From Pseudomonadota bacterium (GTDB lineage: Bacteria; Desulfobacterota; Desulfobulbia; Desulfobulbales; Desulfocapsaceae), in assembly GCA_018820855.1 (NCBI GenBank), contig JAHJNL010000099.1:1-56199 (forward strand): 56,199 nucleotides of DNA, written 5' to 3'. Shown here one piece after another: positions 15,135 to 23,599 of this stretch (position 1 is its first letter; each line of letters starts with the position of its first letter). The notes below the pieces were generated by a model that saw nothing but the letters and a program-made list of their open reading frames with translations, was not told the DNA's origin and did no database searches. The translations under genes and the position numbers were made by a program.

Positions 15135-15211
15135 ATAAAAACGTTATGTTGGTCTCTAATCTATAACAGCAAGGGCTATGCCACAAGACACAAAAGGCAC
15201 AACGTTTTTAT
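15135..15211. repeat. 11-bp inverted repeats bracketing the sigma-54 promoter
   Basis: ATAAAAACGTT (15135-15145) and AACGTTTTTAT (15201-15211) are exact inverted copies 55 bases apart, one on each side of the sigma-54 promoter. Only the first would be transcribed, so they are more likely DNA-binding sites than an RNA hairpin. Confidence 0.7.
15168..15183 (-). promoter_or_regulatory. Sigma-54 promoter of the ZraP-like gene
   Basis: The minus strand reads TGGCATAGCCCTTGCT, which matches the -24/-12 consensus TGGCAC-N5-TTGCW with the invariant GG and GC ten bases apart. It lies about 60 bases before the start codon, and the only sigma-54 activator seen in the window is the nearby response regulator. 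Confidence 0.8.
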
Positions 15212-15471
15212 ATTACAACATATTATCATTTCCTAATCAACTATTGAGTAACCTTATCATTCTGGAAAGTGTATCTTTTATCCACAATCAACCTGAATTC
15301 TGGTAAAAACTTTCCCTATGGTTATTCGCCGAGAACCAGCAAAATGACAACTATGCGATTAGGTAAAGACAATTCGCTACTCACAACACTTGTTGGATTC
15401 GCTCGCCTTGTTAACCCTTTTGAACTACCATGCTGAATATTTTTCAATTTCTTTTCTTCGTCAGGATCGAT

Positions 15472-15510
15472 TAAAAAAGCGCGAAGAATGGACAAATCCC
15501 TTCTTCGCGC
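15472..15510 (-). terminator. Terminator of the Gly-rich repeat gene
   Basis: A perfect 10-bp stem, GCGCGAAGAA (15479-15488) / TTCTTCGCGC (15501-15510), is followed by six T on the minus strand. Confidence 0.9.
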
Positions 15511-15540
15511 AATATGCTCTAATCCAAGGTCGGACAGCTA

Positions 15541-16029
15541 TCAAACGTTGGTGCAGTCGCCTGTAGCTGGTCCGTTTCCAGTACCATCTTTAGGACTGTC
15601 ACCAGTTCCATCACCATAACCACCGCCACCATTGCGACTACCACCGCCATTACCACCGCCACCACCACGATTACCACCGCGGGCAAGCAGATCAGCATTC
15701 AGTGTGTCAAAAGCATTTATACAATCTCCTGTACCAGGTCCGCTTCCAGTGCCATCTTTAGGACTGTCACCGGTTCCATCACCATAACCACCGCCTTTGC
15801 CTCCACCGTTACGATTGCCACCGCGGACAAGCAGATCAGCATTCTGTGTGTAATCAACATTTAAACAGTCTCCCGTACCCGGTCCGCTTCCAGTACCATC
15901 TGCTGCTCCGTCACCATCACCAGTACCGTCACCAGGCCCATAGCCATTTGCGGCCATAACCGGGACAGACAACAGGCTAATGGCTGCCGCCATGACAAGT
16001 GTTTTTAAAATCTTTGTTGAAAGTTTCAT
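15541..16029 (-). CDS. Secreted Gly-rich repeat protein
   Basis: 162 residues. The signal peptide (LVMAAAISLLSVPVMAANG) is followed by three copies of a unit reading GDGTGDSPKDGTGSGPGTGD-C-N, each ending in NADLL-RGGNR and a Gly/Asn linker. The third copy is cut off after its cysteine, at the C-terminus. There is exactly one Cys per repeat. The repeats are also visible in the DNA, with periods of about 168 and 144 bases. Low complexity and secretion suggest a surface, matrix or metal-binding protein. It follows the same style as the Gly-rich protein in the kinase operon. No known family recognised. Confidence 0.75.
   Translation of the reverse strand: MKLSTKILKTLVMAAAISLLSVPVMAANGYGPGDGTGDGDGAADGTGSGPGTGDCLNVDYTQNADLLVRGGNRNGGGKGGGYGDGTGDSPKDGTGSGPGTGDCINAFDTLNADLLARGGNRGGGGGNGGGSRNGGGGYGDGTGDSPKDGTGNGPATGDCTNV
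15560..15930. repeat. Tandem DNA repeats inside the Gly-rich gene
   Basis: The segment CATCTTTAGGACTGTCACC recurs at about 15584 and 15752, and a related copy begins at 15896. These are the DNA basis of the three protein repeats and a likely site of slippage or recombination. Confidence 0.7.
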
Positions 16030-16119
16030 GAAAATTACCTCCTGTTAGTTTTAACCTCCCTTATGGGAAGATAGTTTGTTTTAAATCCGTTGTTGCACAG
16101 TACTTCTACTTTCCCTGCT

Positions 16120-16140
16120 CAAGATAACAGCCCTATCTTG
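16120..16140. promoter_or_regulatory. Inverted repeat in the promoter region of the Gly-rich gene
   Basis: CAAGATA (16120-16126) and TATCTTG (16134-16140) form a perfect 7-bp dyad about 90 bases before the start codon. It is a candidate operator; the binding protein is unknown. Confidence 0.35.
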
Positions 16141-16753
16141 TTTATTTCCATGGCGCAACCCTCCACGAATTTTCCCAATCCCTCGTGCCTCACCGCTCAT
16201 TGATACGAGCAGTACGCCAACAATACTTTCGAAGTGAAATGACGTTTTTCAGTTCGTTATTTGAGGGTATGATCAGTCTCTCCACCGTAATATTCCAAGA
16301 CGTTGACTTCAATTACGCCGTTATTGTCACTCAGAGTACCAAGAAGTGTGCCATGTTCCCCAGATACTTATTTACCATGTAATACCGAAAGGTTAACAAA
16401 TACCAATTCTGTTCTTCAAGCTGACTTCATTCGACAATTCCTGTTTCCTCTCGACAAAATTGTCGTGTCAGTAAGAAAAGAGGAGATGAGAACGATAACA
16501 ACTCTTCTCAATTAACCAGTAACTCAAAAGAGAAGGTGATATGAGGATACGGGAAGTTTTGTAGATAGAAGAAATGGAGCGATTCGTTAAAATGAGACTA
16601 CTTTATCAGGAGCGATTCTATATCAGACCGGCCAGTACTGAATTTTCATCTGACAAATTCAGCAAATTTTATCTTATCGTGTTACTCCGACTGATAACGT
16701 CTCTGTTTCGCTCTGTATAGAATACGAATCTGTGATTGGGGGTGGGCTCTTAC

Positions 16754-16835
16754 AGAAAAAAAGGAAGGCCCTTCCGAACTGAATCAGAAGGGCCTTGGGA
16801 GGGGAAGAAAAAATGAAGTTTCATTTTCCTTTGTC
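16754..16835 (-). ncRNA. Candidate sigma-54-dependent small RNA
   Basis: A stand-alone terminator (stem AAGGCCCTTC at 16765-16774 with GAAGGGCCTT at 16787-16796, then seven T on the minus strand) lies more than 300 bases from any minus-strand gene end. About 50 bases upstream of it is a sigma-54-like box. The implied RNA is about 80 nt, with a single-stranded C/U-rich stretch (UUUUUUCUUCCCCUCCC) able to pair with ribosome binding sites, and a terminal hairpin. It could instead be the end of a long untranslated tail of the M20 gene. Confidence 0.45.
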
Positions 16836-16844
16836 ATATCTATA

Positions 16845-16859
16845 TCAACAAACGTGCCA
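16845..16859 (-). promoter_or_regulatory. Sigma-54-like promoter of the candidate small RNA
   Basis: The minus strand reads TGGCACGTTTGTTGA: a perfect -24 half (TGGCACG), correct spacing, and TTGA in place of TTGC at -12. Nothing but the terminated short transcript lies downstream. Confidence 0.5.
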
Positions 16860-17105
16860 GCCAAACACAAAAAACGATAACATACCTAAATAACACATTT
16901 AATTAATATATAGTTTTATCCACAGACAACATCCACGATGCAAAATCGTTTCTTTTTTACCCACTCCAAAGGACAATTGAGTATTTTCTACCCACCTCGT
17001 TTCATAGAACTTCACCGGTTAACCCCAGTTTTGCTAACAGATGAACCGTCTCCATTCGAGCAGGTTATTTTTTCACCGCCCACCTTCGAGACGCCTTACT
17101 TATGG

Positions 17106-18290
17106 TTATGCCGACACGCTCTCCTGTAAAAATTCCATGGCCACCCGTGCATACCAGGCAGCACCTGTGCTTAGAACTGCTTCATCAAAATCAAAGGTCG
17201 AACTATGGGCAGGACCTGTATCAGCCGAGACATGAGCCCCAAAACGGACCAGGCAACCATTAACTTTCTGTAGATAGAAGGAAAAATCTTCTCCTCCAAG
17301 ACTTGATGGGCCCTGGGAGAAAACACTCTTTTCAGGAGTCACTGCAACGGCAGCCTTGCGGGCCACCTTTGCTGCTGAGGCACTGTTGATCACTGCCGGA
17401 AGAAAGTCAGGAAACTCCAGATCGGCTGTCACTGCATAAAGAGATGAACTCCCCATAACCATTCTTTCCAAACCGGCAAGGAGACGGCTGCGCGCCTCGG
17501 GATGGGTGGAGCGGATAGTCCCCTCAAGTATGGCCTCTTCAGCAATGACATTATGTGTCTCGCCAGCCTGCACATGTCCGATAGTGACCACCGCGGCATG
17601 ATTGGGATCCACCTCTCTGCTGACCAGCGACTGCAGGGCAGTTATCAGGCCAGCTGCAGCCACAATGCTATCTTTGGCTTCATGGGGTCTGGCGGCATGA
17701 CCGCTGCTTCCCCGTAACCTGATAATAAAGGGATCAGCATAGGCACAGATAATTCCTTCATCCACGGTTATGCTGCCAGTGGGATAGTGAGTGTCTATGT
17801 GGCCTGCAAAAATTGCGTCCAGTCCATCTGCTACCCCTTCTTCGATCATCTTTTCAGCACCGTTGCCATTCTCTTCTGCCGGCTGAAAAATAAATCGAAC
17901 CCTGCCAGGAAGGTCCATTTTCCCCAGCAGAGCAGCAGCTCCCAGGAGCATGGCCATATGACCATCGTGACCACAGGCATGCATACAGCCAGCAATCTCG
18001 GAGGCAAATGGCAAACCGGTTTTTTCCTTAATGGGAAGAGCATCCATATCTGCACGAAGCCCGACAATCCGGTCATTTTTTGCAGTACCGATTTCTGCAA
18101 GGACACCGGTCCCTGCCATGCCAGGTTGCGACCTGATCCCAAGTTCACTCAATTTTTCGCAGACATAGGCAGCGGTCTTGAATTCCTGGAAAGCCAATTC
18201 AGGGTTTTGATGAAGGTGTTGGCGAATCGTCCGCATCCAGGCAAAGAGTTCGGATCCAACCATCTGCTGACACTCATTATCTGTCTGCAT
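17106..18290 (-). CDS. M20D-family amidohydrolase
   Basis: 394 residues. The metal-binding and catalytic core is GCMHACGHDGHMAMLLG followed by FIFQPAEENGNGA, typical of the M20D peptidase branch (hippurate hydrolase, IAA-amino acid hydrolase, N-acyl-diaminopimelate deacetylase-like). A dimerisation domain contains GSSGHAARPHEAKDS, and the C-terminal metal ligand region has SSLGGEDFSFYL. There is no signal peptide, so it is cytosolic. The exact acyl-amino-acid substrate cannot be read from the sequence. It is the last gene of a run of minus-strand genes from about 27.1 kb. Confidence 0.88.
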   Translation of the reverse strand: MQTDNECQQMVGSELFAWMRTIRQHLHQNPELAFQEFKTAAYVCEKLSELGIRSQPGMAGTGVLAEIGTAKNDRIVGLRADMDALPIKEKTGLPFASEIAGCMHACGHDGHMAMLLGAAALLGKMDLPGRVRFIFQPAEENGNGAEKMIEEGVADGLDAIFAGHIDTHYPTGSITVDEGIICAYADPFIIRLRGSSGHAARPHEAKDSIVAAAGLITALQSLVSREVDPNHAAVVTIGHVQAGETHNVIAEEAILEGTIRSTHPEARSRLLAGLERMVMGSSSLYAVTADLEFPDFLPAVINSASAAKVARKAAVAVTPEKSVFSQGPSSLGGEDFSFYLQKVNGCLVRFGAHVSADTGPAHSSTFDFDEAVLSTGAAWYARVAMEFLQESVSA

Positions 18291-18355
18291 GCTTATAGAT
18301 CGCTACAGTTTACCGGGATGGCAATCAATTTTGTTACCCTCTGTCCTGTATGAGT

Positions 18356-18748
18356 TTATTCTATTCTGATGGAGCCCACATCAGTGTCATCTGGCTCTGC
18401 TTCATTCGGGTCAAGACCCTTTTTCAGTCTTTGTTCTCTTGCCTGCCCCTCATCCTCTGAGAAAACGGATGTACTTTCTCTGAAGGCCGATGGAGGCTCG
18501 TGAAACGATTCACTTACAGCAATTTCTTCTTCTGTCGGTTCCCTATCGATCCGTGCCAATCCGTGAGAAAGCGGTTGTTTAAAGACCCCTATCAATCCAT
18601 CTAATACTTCCATAAAGGAAACCAACTCCCAACCCGATTTTCCGAATTCATTGAGAGAAAACTCTATTTCAGACTCATCAAGATAGGCACTTCCGAGAAG
18701 TCCCTCTTTTTTCAAACCAAAGCGAACTGTTTTATAGCTCCAACGCAT
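18356..18748 (-). CDS. DUF4177 domain protein
   Basis: The ATG at 18748 has AGGAG 7 bases upstream and is preferred to the in-frame ATG at 18775, which overlaps the preceding stop. The protein has about 130 residues. Its first 60 hold the DUF4177 pattern SYKTVRFGL ... LNEFGKSGWELVSF, and the rest is acidic and disordered. It is cytosolic, of unknown function, and probably cotranscribed with the MORN gene. Confidence 0.8.
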   Translation of the reverse strand: MRWSYKTVRFGLKKEGLLGSAYLDESEIEFSLNEFGKSGWELVSFMEVLDGLIGVFKQPLSHGLARIDREPTEEEIAVSESFHEPPSAFRESTSVFSEDEGQAREQRLKKGLDPNEAEPDDTDVGSIRIE

Positions 18749-18771
18749 TTTTTCTCTCCTGGGCATAAGGC

Positions 18772-20499
18772 TCAAGGAACTATGAACTCGTCATCATGAA
18801 ATTGACCTTCATACACCTTACCATTAACCAGAACCAGTTTGCCAAACCCGTTCCTTCGTCCTCCTGAAAATTCTCCTTCATAACGGCTGCCGTCTGCTGA
18901 GAGAAGAACTGCCTTACCATGGGGAAGATCATCATGAAACTCTCCAGTGACAACACTGCCATCTGCGTAAGTCAACTTGCCACGGCCCTCAAAACGTCCC
19001 ATCTTGAATTGACCTTGGTAATGGCTTCCGTCGCTGAAGTAATAACTTCCTTTCCCTGAGAAATGGTCATTTTCCAGATCTCCGGCATAGCGGGAACCAT
19101 CAGGGTAGCTGAATATTCCTGTCCCCTCTTTTTTCCCTTGAACAAATTCCCCCTCGTACCTGCGTCCGTTACTGTATGCATACATGCCGGTACCGTGGAG
19201 TTTTCCTTTCCTGATTTCCCCCTCGTAGGTATCGCCGCTAGCATATTCAATACGTCCGTTGCCATCCATAAGGCCATCTTTCATCTCACCCTGATACAGC
19301 ATGCCATCAGGATAGAGAAATTCGACCTGCCCCCGCAGCGGCTTCTTATTATCTGCTGAACACACTCGCCCCTGATAGAGGATATGCTTTCTTGCAGCTG
19401 GCGGTGGTGGTACAGGAGTCTCATCTTCTGCAGCGATCGCTTCCGGCTTCTGTTTCTCAGCTTCCTGAATTCGGGCCACCTCTTCCGGAGGCTCCTCTTT
19501 TATGACAGGCTTACCGTCCACAAACTCTCCACTGAACTTCCGGCCATCAGCACCTATAAGTACTCCCTGACCGTTGGCTTTTCCATTACGAAACTCGCCG
19601 TCATAGCGGGAACCGTCGGCATAAAAATGTGTCCCCTGGCCATGCCGCTGATCCTGATAAAACTCTCCCTCGTAGCGACTGGAGTCAGGATAATAGAGAA
19701 TTCCCATCCCCTCCTGCTTACCACGATTAAACTGCCCCACATAACGGGTCTTATCAACATAGCGTAATTCACCGGTTCCATGCCTGAAATTATCAAGAAA
19801 CTGTCCGCTGTATTTTCGGCCATCACCATAGACAAGGATGCCCTCACCGTTATAGGCATCTCTTTCGAACTGGCCCTCATAACGATTTTTATCAGCTCCT
19901 TCCCACACCCCTTGTCCCTGCCGTTGTCCTCTGAAAAATTCACCGGTATATCTGCTGCCGTCAGGATACGTTTTAATTCCCCTGCCTGCAGGCTTACCAT
20001 TATGAAACTCTCCCTCAAACCAGGTTCCATCCGGGTAGGTAAGCTTGCCCTTTCCTTCAATCAGATTATTCCGGAATTCCCCCTGATAATAACGGCCATC
20101 AGAAAAAACCAAAGTTCCTGTCCCATGATACCGGCCAAGAACAAAGGCTCCGGTATACTTAGAACCGTCTGCGGATGTCAGGACTCCTTCACCGTCTATG
20201 ACGTTATCATGAAATTCTCCCTCATATCTGCGGCCATCCGGACTGGTAAGAATACCCTTTCCATGGTATCTCCCCTTTTTCAGCTCTCCTCTATATTCTG
20301 TTCCATCAGGAAAGGTGAGCACACCCTTACCATGAAGACGCCCGTCTTTAAATTCACCATTATAGCGTCGACCATCCTCATGAACCAGCGTACCGGATCC
20401 GTTCCGACAATCCCCTTGCAGACACTGCCCCAAGGCCAAACAGGACCAGAAAAGTGAAATTCCACACAACAGCCCAATCAATTTTGTTCTACTCTGCAC
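18772..20499 (-). CDS. Exported MORN-repeat protein
   Basis: 575 residues. The signal peptide (LIGLLCGISLFWSCLALGQC) may be lipoprotein-like (LALGQC) and is followed by about 20 MORN repeats of the form YEGEF-G-HGKG-L-YPDG. They fall into two blocks of roughly 12 and 8, split by a Pro/Glu-rich linker at about residues 340-370 (EEPPEEVARIQEAEKQKPEA). MORN repeats form elongated beta sheets that bind lipids or proteins; in an exported protein they may contact the envelope. No enzymatic domain is present. Two-block architecture and length are larger than most bacterial examples. Confidence 0.88.
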   Translation of the reverse strand: MQSRTKLIGLLCGISLFWSCLALGQCLQGDCRNGSGTLVHEDGRRYNGEFKDGRLHGKGVLTFPDGTEYRGELKKGRYHGKGILTSPDGRRYEGEFHDNVIDGEGVLTSADGSKYTGAFVLGRYHGTGTLVFSDGRYYQGEFRNNLIEGKGKLTYPDGTWFEGEFHNGKPAGRGIKTYPDGSRYTGEFFRGQRQGQGVWEGADKNRYEGQFERDAYNGEGILVYGDGRKYSGQFLDNFRHGTGELRYVDKTRYVGQFNRGKQEGMGILYYPDSSRYEGEFYQDQRHGQGTHFYADGSRYDGEFRNGKANGQGVLIGADGRKFSGEFVDGKPVIKEEPPEEVARIQEAEKQKPEAIAAEDETPVPPPPAARKHILYQGRVCSADNKKPLRGQVEFLYPDGMLYQGEMKDGLMDGNGRIEYASGDTYEGEIRKGKLHGTGMYAYSNGRRYEGEFVQGKKEGTGIFSYPDGSRYAGDLENDHFSGKGSYYFSDGSHYQGQFKMGRFEGRGKLTYADGSVVTGEFHDDLPHGKAVLLSADGSRYEGEFSGGRRNGFGKLVLVNGKVYEGQFHDDEFIVP

Positions 20500-20533
20500 T
20501 CACAATCCTCTTTTGCGCAATACTGCTTATTTT

Positions 20534-21787
20534 TCAGGAGTAGGCCTTTTTGACCTCTTCAGCAATAATCTTAATCCCCTTTGCCACCTGCTCTTCATCC
20601 TGGGAATAGGTGACCCGGATACATTCATTACAATGTTCCCACGAATGTTCAAGACCTGGAAAAAAGAAATGCCCGGATACCACCAGGACCTTTTTTGCCT
20701 TCAACCGCTCATACAGTTCATGACTGGTGATTGGCAACCCTTCAAACCAAAGCCAGAGAAACATGGCCCCTTCGGGTTTATGAATCCTGTATGGGGTGCC
20801 TGCCAATTCTTTTTGAAACCGGGCAACAGCTTTTTCCATTTTACTCTGATAAAATGGCCTGATCACATCCCGACTGAGCTGCAAGACCTCCCCACTTGCC
20901 ACCATTTCATGAGCAAGCATTGCCCCGAAACTCCCTGTAGCCAGGTTCATGATGGCATTCATGCCGGATACCGCCTTGATTATCTCTCTGCGTGCCACAA
21001 TAATTCCTGTCCTGGTTGCAGGCAGACCGAGTTTTGACAGGGAGAGGCATACGATGATGTTCTCATTCCATACCGGTTTGGCCTCTGTATAGATAATACC
21101 AGGAAAGGGTACTCCATAGGCGTTATCCAGGATCAAGGGTACATTCTGCTTGCGGGCAAGCACATCAAGGGCTGCGATTTCCTCATCGGTCAGCACATTG
21201 CCTGTGGGATTGGTAGGCCTTGAGACGCAGATGGCACCGGTTTCATCTCCTATGTTCAGATTAGCAAAATCCACATGATATTTAAAAAACCGGTCCTCCA
21301 TATATTCAATACGAGGTCTGGTGGAGATAAAAAAATCATCGTCATGACCAAGGTCGGCATACCCGATATATTCCGGTGCCAAAGGGAGACGGATTTTTTT
21401 TGCCTGGCCTTCTCGATAAGGACCTGCAAACATATTAAAGAGAAGAAAAAAACCGGCCTGACTGCCATTGGTGAGACAGATATTTTCAGGACCAAGATCC
21501 CAGCCGTACTCGCTGCGCAGGAGTTTTGCCAGTACCTCCCCGAAATCTTTCTCACCCTGAGGCGGATCATAGATGCCAATGAGTTTCTGAAAAGACTCCT
21601 TGTCAGCAGCAAGGGCCTGCAGACGTTTCTGCATTACATCCTGAAAAGCAGGAACATGTCCGGGATTACCGCCACCCATCATGATCATGTCACCACCACC
21701 CGCAGCCAAGGCATTACCGAGATCATCCATCAGACTGAGAATACCGGCACCGCGAGTAAACTGTTCTCCAAAAAGTGACAATTTCAT
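20534..21787 (-). CDS. avtA: Valine-pyruvate aminotransferase
   Basis: 417 residues, the same length as E. coli AvtA. The fold-type I PLP enzyme motifs are present: SRPTNPTGNVLTDEEI, DNAYGVPFPG and the PLP lysine in CLSLSKLGLPATRTG. The N-terminus (FTRGAGILSLMDDLGNAL, then MMGGGNPGHVPAFQ) is characteristic of AvtA. It exchanges amino groups between valine or alanine and the corresponding keto acids in the cytosol. An AGGTGG site precedes the ATG. Confidence 0.9.
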   Translation of the reverse strand: MKLSLFGEQFTRGAGILSLMDDLGNALAAGGGDMIMMGGGNPGHVPAFQDVMQKRLQALAADKESFQKLIGIYDPPQGEKDFGEVLAKLLRSEYGWDLGPENICLTNGSQAGFFLLFNMFAGPYREGQAKKIRLPLAPEYIGYADLGHDDDFFISTRPRIEYMEDRFFKYHVDFANLNIGDETGAICVSRPTNPTGNVLTDEEIAALDVLARKQNVPLILDNAYGVPFPGIIYTEAKPVWNENIIVCLSLSKLGLPATRTGIIVARREIIKAVSGMNAIMNLATGSFGAMLAHEMVASGEVLQLSRDVIRPFYQSKMEKAVARFQKELAGTPYRIHKPEGAMFLWLWFEGLPITSHELYERLKAKKVLVVSGHFFFPGLEHSWEHCNECIRVTYSQDEEQVAKGIKIIAEEVKKAYS

Positions 21788-21860
21788 ATTCTACCACCTT
21801 CTGAAGTTGTTTTTATATTAATTATCACCAAACCCTGATGATGCATGTCAAAAATAACCA

Positions 21861-22064
21861 TTATTCCCCTCTTGTTCGACGTAACGTTACCTGCTCACCA
21901 GCTATACCCCAGTTATCGGTATCAACCTCATCTATAACAACAACAGTTGTTGCCGGATTTTTATTGAGAACTTTCTGCAATAATTCAGTTACTCCAGAGA
22001 TCAATTCGGATTTTTGTTCAGCAGTCACACCTTCTCTGGTAATTTTAATATTCACATAAGGCAT
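21861..22064 (-). CDS. 4-oxalocrotonate tautomerase family protein
   Basis: 67 residues starting MPYVNIKITREGVTAEQK. The proline after the initiator Met is the catalytic base of this superfamily once Met is removed, and Arg11 is at the usual position. The small beta-alpha-beta subunit normally forms hexamers. The natural substrate is unknown because many members are promiscuous. AAGGAT lies before the ATG. Confidence 0.85.
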   Translation of the reverse strand: MPYVNIKITREGVTAEQKSELISGVTELLQKVLNKNPATTVVVIDEVDTDNWGIAGEQVTLRRTRGE

Positions 22065-22121
22065 TTCGATTATCCTTTACAACGATATATCCATATTCAT
22101 ATTTTACTGCAGATGAGCAGA

Positions 22122-22331
22122 TCAAGCCACTATCCGACCTCTGGAGCCACCTGAGTCATTATTCTTTTTTTTCAAGACAAAAAGCTGACATTCAATCCCT
22201 GAAGAAGCAAATACCACAGCAGCCGGATTCTGAGAAGACTTAAACCCTAAGCCCCTGCAGCCATGAGGTTTGGCAGGATTATGGGTAACAAAATAATGAA
22301 CACACTGTATACAGGTTGGACGACCAGTCAT
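22122..22331 (-). CDS. Small conserved Cys protein
   Basis: 69 residues with a pattern I recognise from small conserved proteins of unknown function: CIQCVHYFVTHNPAKPHGCR, then GFKS and SSGIEC. Four cysteines (two as CxxC, then one each) could bind zinc or a cluster. Relatives are sometimes labelled uracil-DNA glycosylase, but this short chain has no glycosylase domain. It lies between the tautomerase and the MFS transporter. Confidence 0.65.
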   Translation of the reverse strand: MTGRPTCIQCVHYFVTHNPAKPHGCRGLGFKSSQNPAAVVFASSGIECQLFVLKKKNNDSGGSRGRIVA

Positions 22332-22400
22332 TTCTCTATAATTCTTCTATAAAAGGACGAAAACAAATCACTTCCGACAATGTTAACATACTATTACTGC

Positions 22401-23579
22401 TCAAGAATAGCATGTTTCCCCAAAAGTGACAAAAAAAGAGAAGCATGCACCAAGAATCATAGCAGCTCCAGCAAAAATAAATCCTGAACTTATAGAGGCT
22501 ACGTCGCCAATCATTCCGATGAGCGTCGGCATAACACCTCCCCCCACAAGAAAAGCAAGGGGGATACAGAGAGAGACTGCCATATTCCCATACTCAGCCG
22601 GACCCAGTTTTGAGAGCACGGCAAAACCTGACGGAAAAAAGCAGACAGCAAACAGTGGCTGGGCCACCACAAGGACCATCAACCAGATTCCGTCTGCAAC
22701 GATTGCCATCAGAACGGTCAGGATACCTGTAATCAAAAGAACAGCGCCCATGACACAATGATTTCCGAAGCGGTCACCAAGCCAACCACCAGCCAGTGGC
22801 ATGAGAATGGAAGCCGTTCGTGAAAGGGCCAGTAGACTGTTGGCTTCACCGGGATCCATCCCATGATCGTTTACCAGGAAAAGCGGAGCCATGGCATAAA
22901 TGCCAAGCGTTGAACAGATAGCCAGAGAAAAAAGGAGACACATTCCCCAGAATGATCCCATGCGGAACAGCAAAACCGACCCTGAAAGATCAGGTGCCTT
23001 GCCAATTTTCTTGCTTCCATGCGAACTCAGCCCATATCCCACTCCACTCATAATCAGGACAACACCGAGCCAGGCCAAGCCCTGTTGCCAGGTGAAAAAA
23101 GAGAGAAGCATGTCACAGAACAGCGGAGCGGCCACAAAACCGAGATTAGGAGCGAGTTCATGGATAGCCATCCCCCGGGCCAGATAGGCAGGAGCAACAA
23201 GCCTGGAGATGGTTGCCAGTCCGGATGGAAGATAGAGTCCGGCCGCAAGACCGAGACAGAAAAGGGTGAGACGCAGGGTGAACAGGTTGGTACAAAACCC
23301 AAGGGTAAGGAGGACCGCCCCTGAAGCAATGGTTGACAGAACAATGGTCTTTTTATGGCCAATCTGTGCAGAAACAAATCCAGAGGCAAGAATAGAAAAG
23401 AAATAGCCGGCAGAAATAAAGAGAAAAAATGAACCTGCCTGGGCATGATCGAGACCCATTTCCTGTTCTATAAAAGGAAGCAGGGGGGAAAAGATTACCC
23501 GTGAGGTAAAATTAAGGAAAAACAGACCTGCAAGAAATAACAGACCGCCAAGGGCACGGGAAAGCGAGTTCTGCTCCAT
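22401..23579 (-). CDS. Major facilitator superfamily transporter
   Basis: 392 residues with about twelve membrane helices. The MFS loop motif between helices 2 and 3 appears as SGFVSAQIGHKKTIVLST, and its second-half counterpart as GGWLGDRFGNHCV. The substrate is not evident. The stop of parA is 20 bases before the start, so it may be the tail of the argJ-CHAD-parA operon. Confidence 0.85.
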   Translation of the reverse strand: MEQNSLSRALGGLLFLAGLFFLNFTSRVIFSPLLPFIEQEMGLDHAQAGSFFLFISAGYFFSILASGFVSAQIGHKKTIVLSTIASGAVLLTLGFCTNLFTLRLTLFCLGLAAGLYLPSGLATISRLVAPAYLARGMAIHELAPNLGFVAAPLFCDMLLSFFTWQQGLAWLGVVLIMSGVGYGLSSHGSKKIGKAPDLSGSVLLFRMGSFWGMCLLFSLAICSTLGIYAMAPLFLVNDHGMDPGEANSLLALSRTASILMPLAGGWLGDRFGNHCVMGAVLLITGILTVLMAIVADGIWLMVLVVAQPLFAVCFFPSGFAVLSKLGPAEYGNMAVSLCIPLAFLVGGGVMPTLIGMIGDVASISSGFIFAGAAMILGACFSFFVTFGETCYS

Positions 23580-23599
23580 GGATTATTAAAGGGAAGTCC

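Larger units (their letters stand above)
15107..15540. other. 434-base regulatory region upstream of the ZraP-like gene
   Basis: It holds the sigma-54 promoter, the two inverted repeats and, at the right end, the terminator of the Gly-rich repeat gene. The 260 bases between are AT-rich without an ORF and are where upstream activator sites for the response regulator would be expected; no clear tandem palindrome was identified. Confidence 0.5.
16030..17105. other. 1.08-kb region without a protein gene
   Basis: The left end is the promoter region of the Gly-rich gene; the right part holds the candidate small RNA with its terminator and sigma-54-like box. Small ORFs at 16185-16515 and 16938-17129 have no ribosome binding site or protein-like composition. 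The middle section (about 16200-16740) shows nothing identifiable. Confidence 0.6.

Noticed and set aside
16185-16515. Small plus-strand ORFs upstream of the Gly-rich gene
   Set aside because: They overlap each other, lack binding sites and show no protein-like composition.
19063-20457. Several plus- and minus-strand ORFs across the MORN gene
   Set aside because: The repeat structure of the MORN gene opens other frames periodically.
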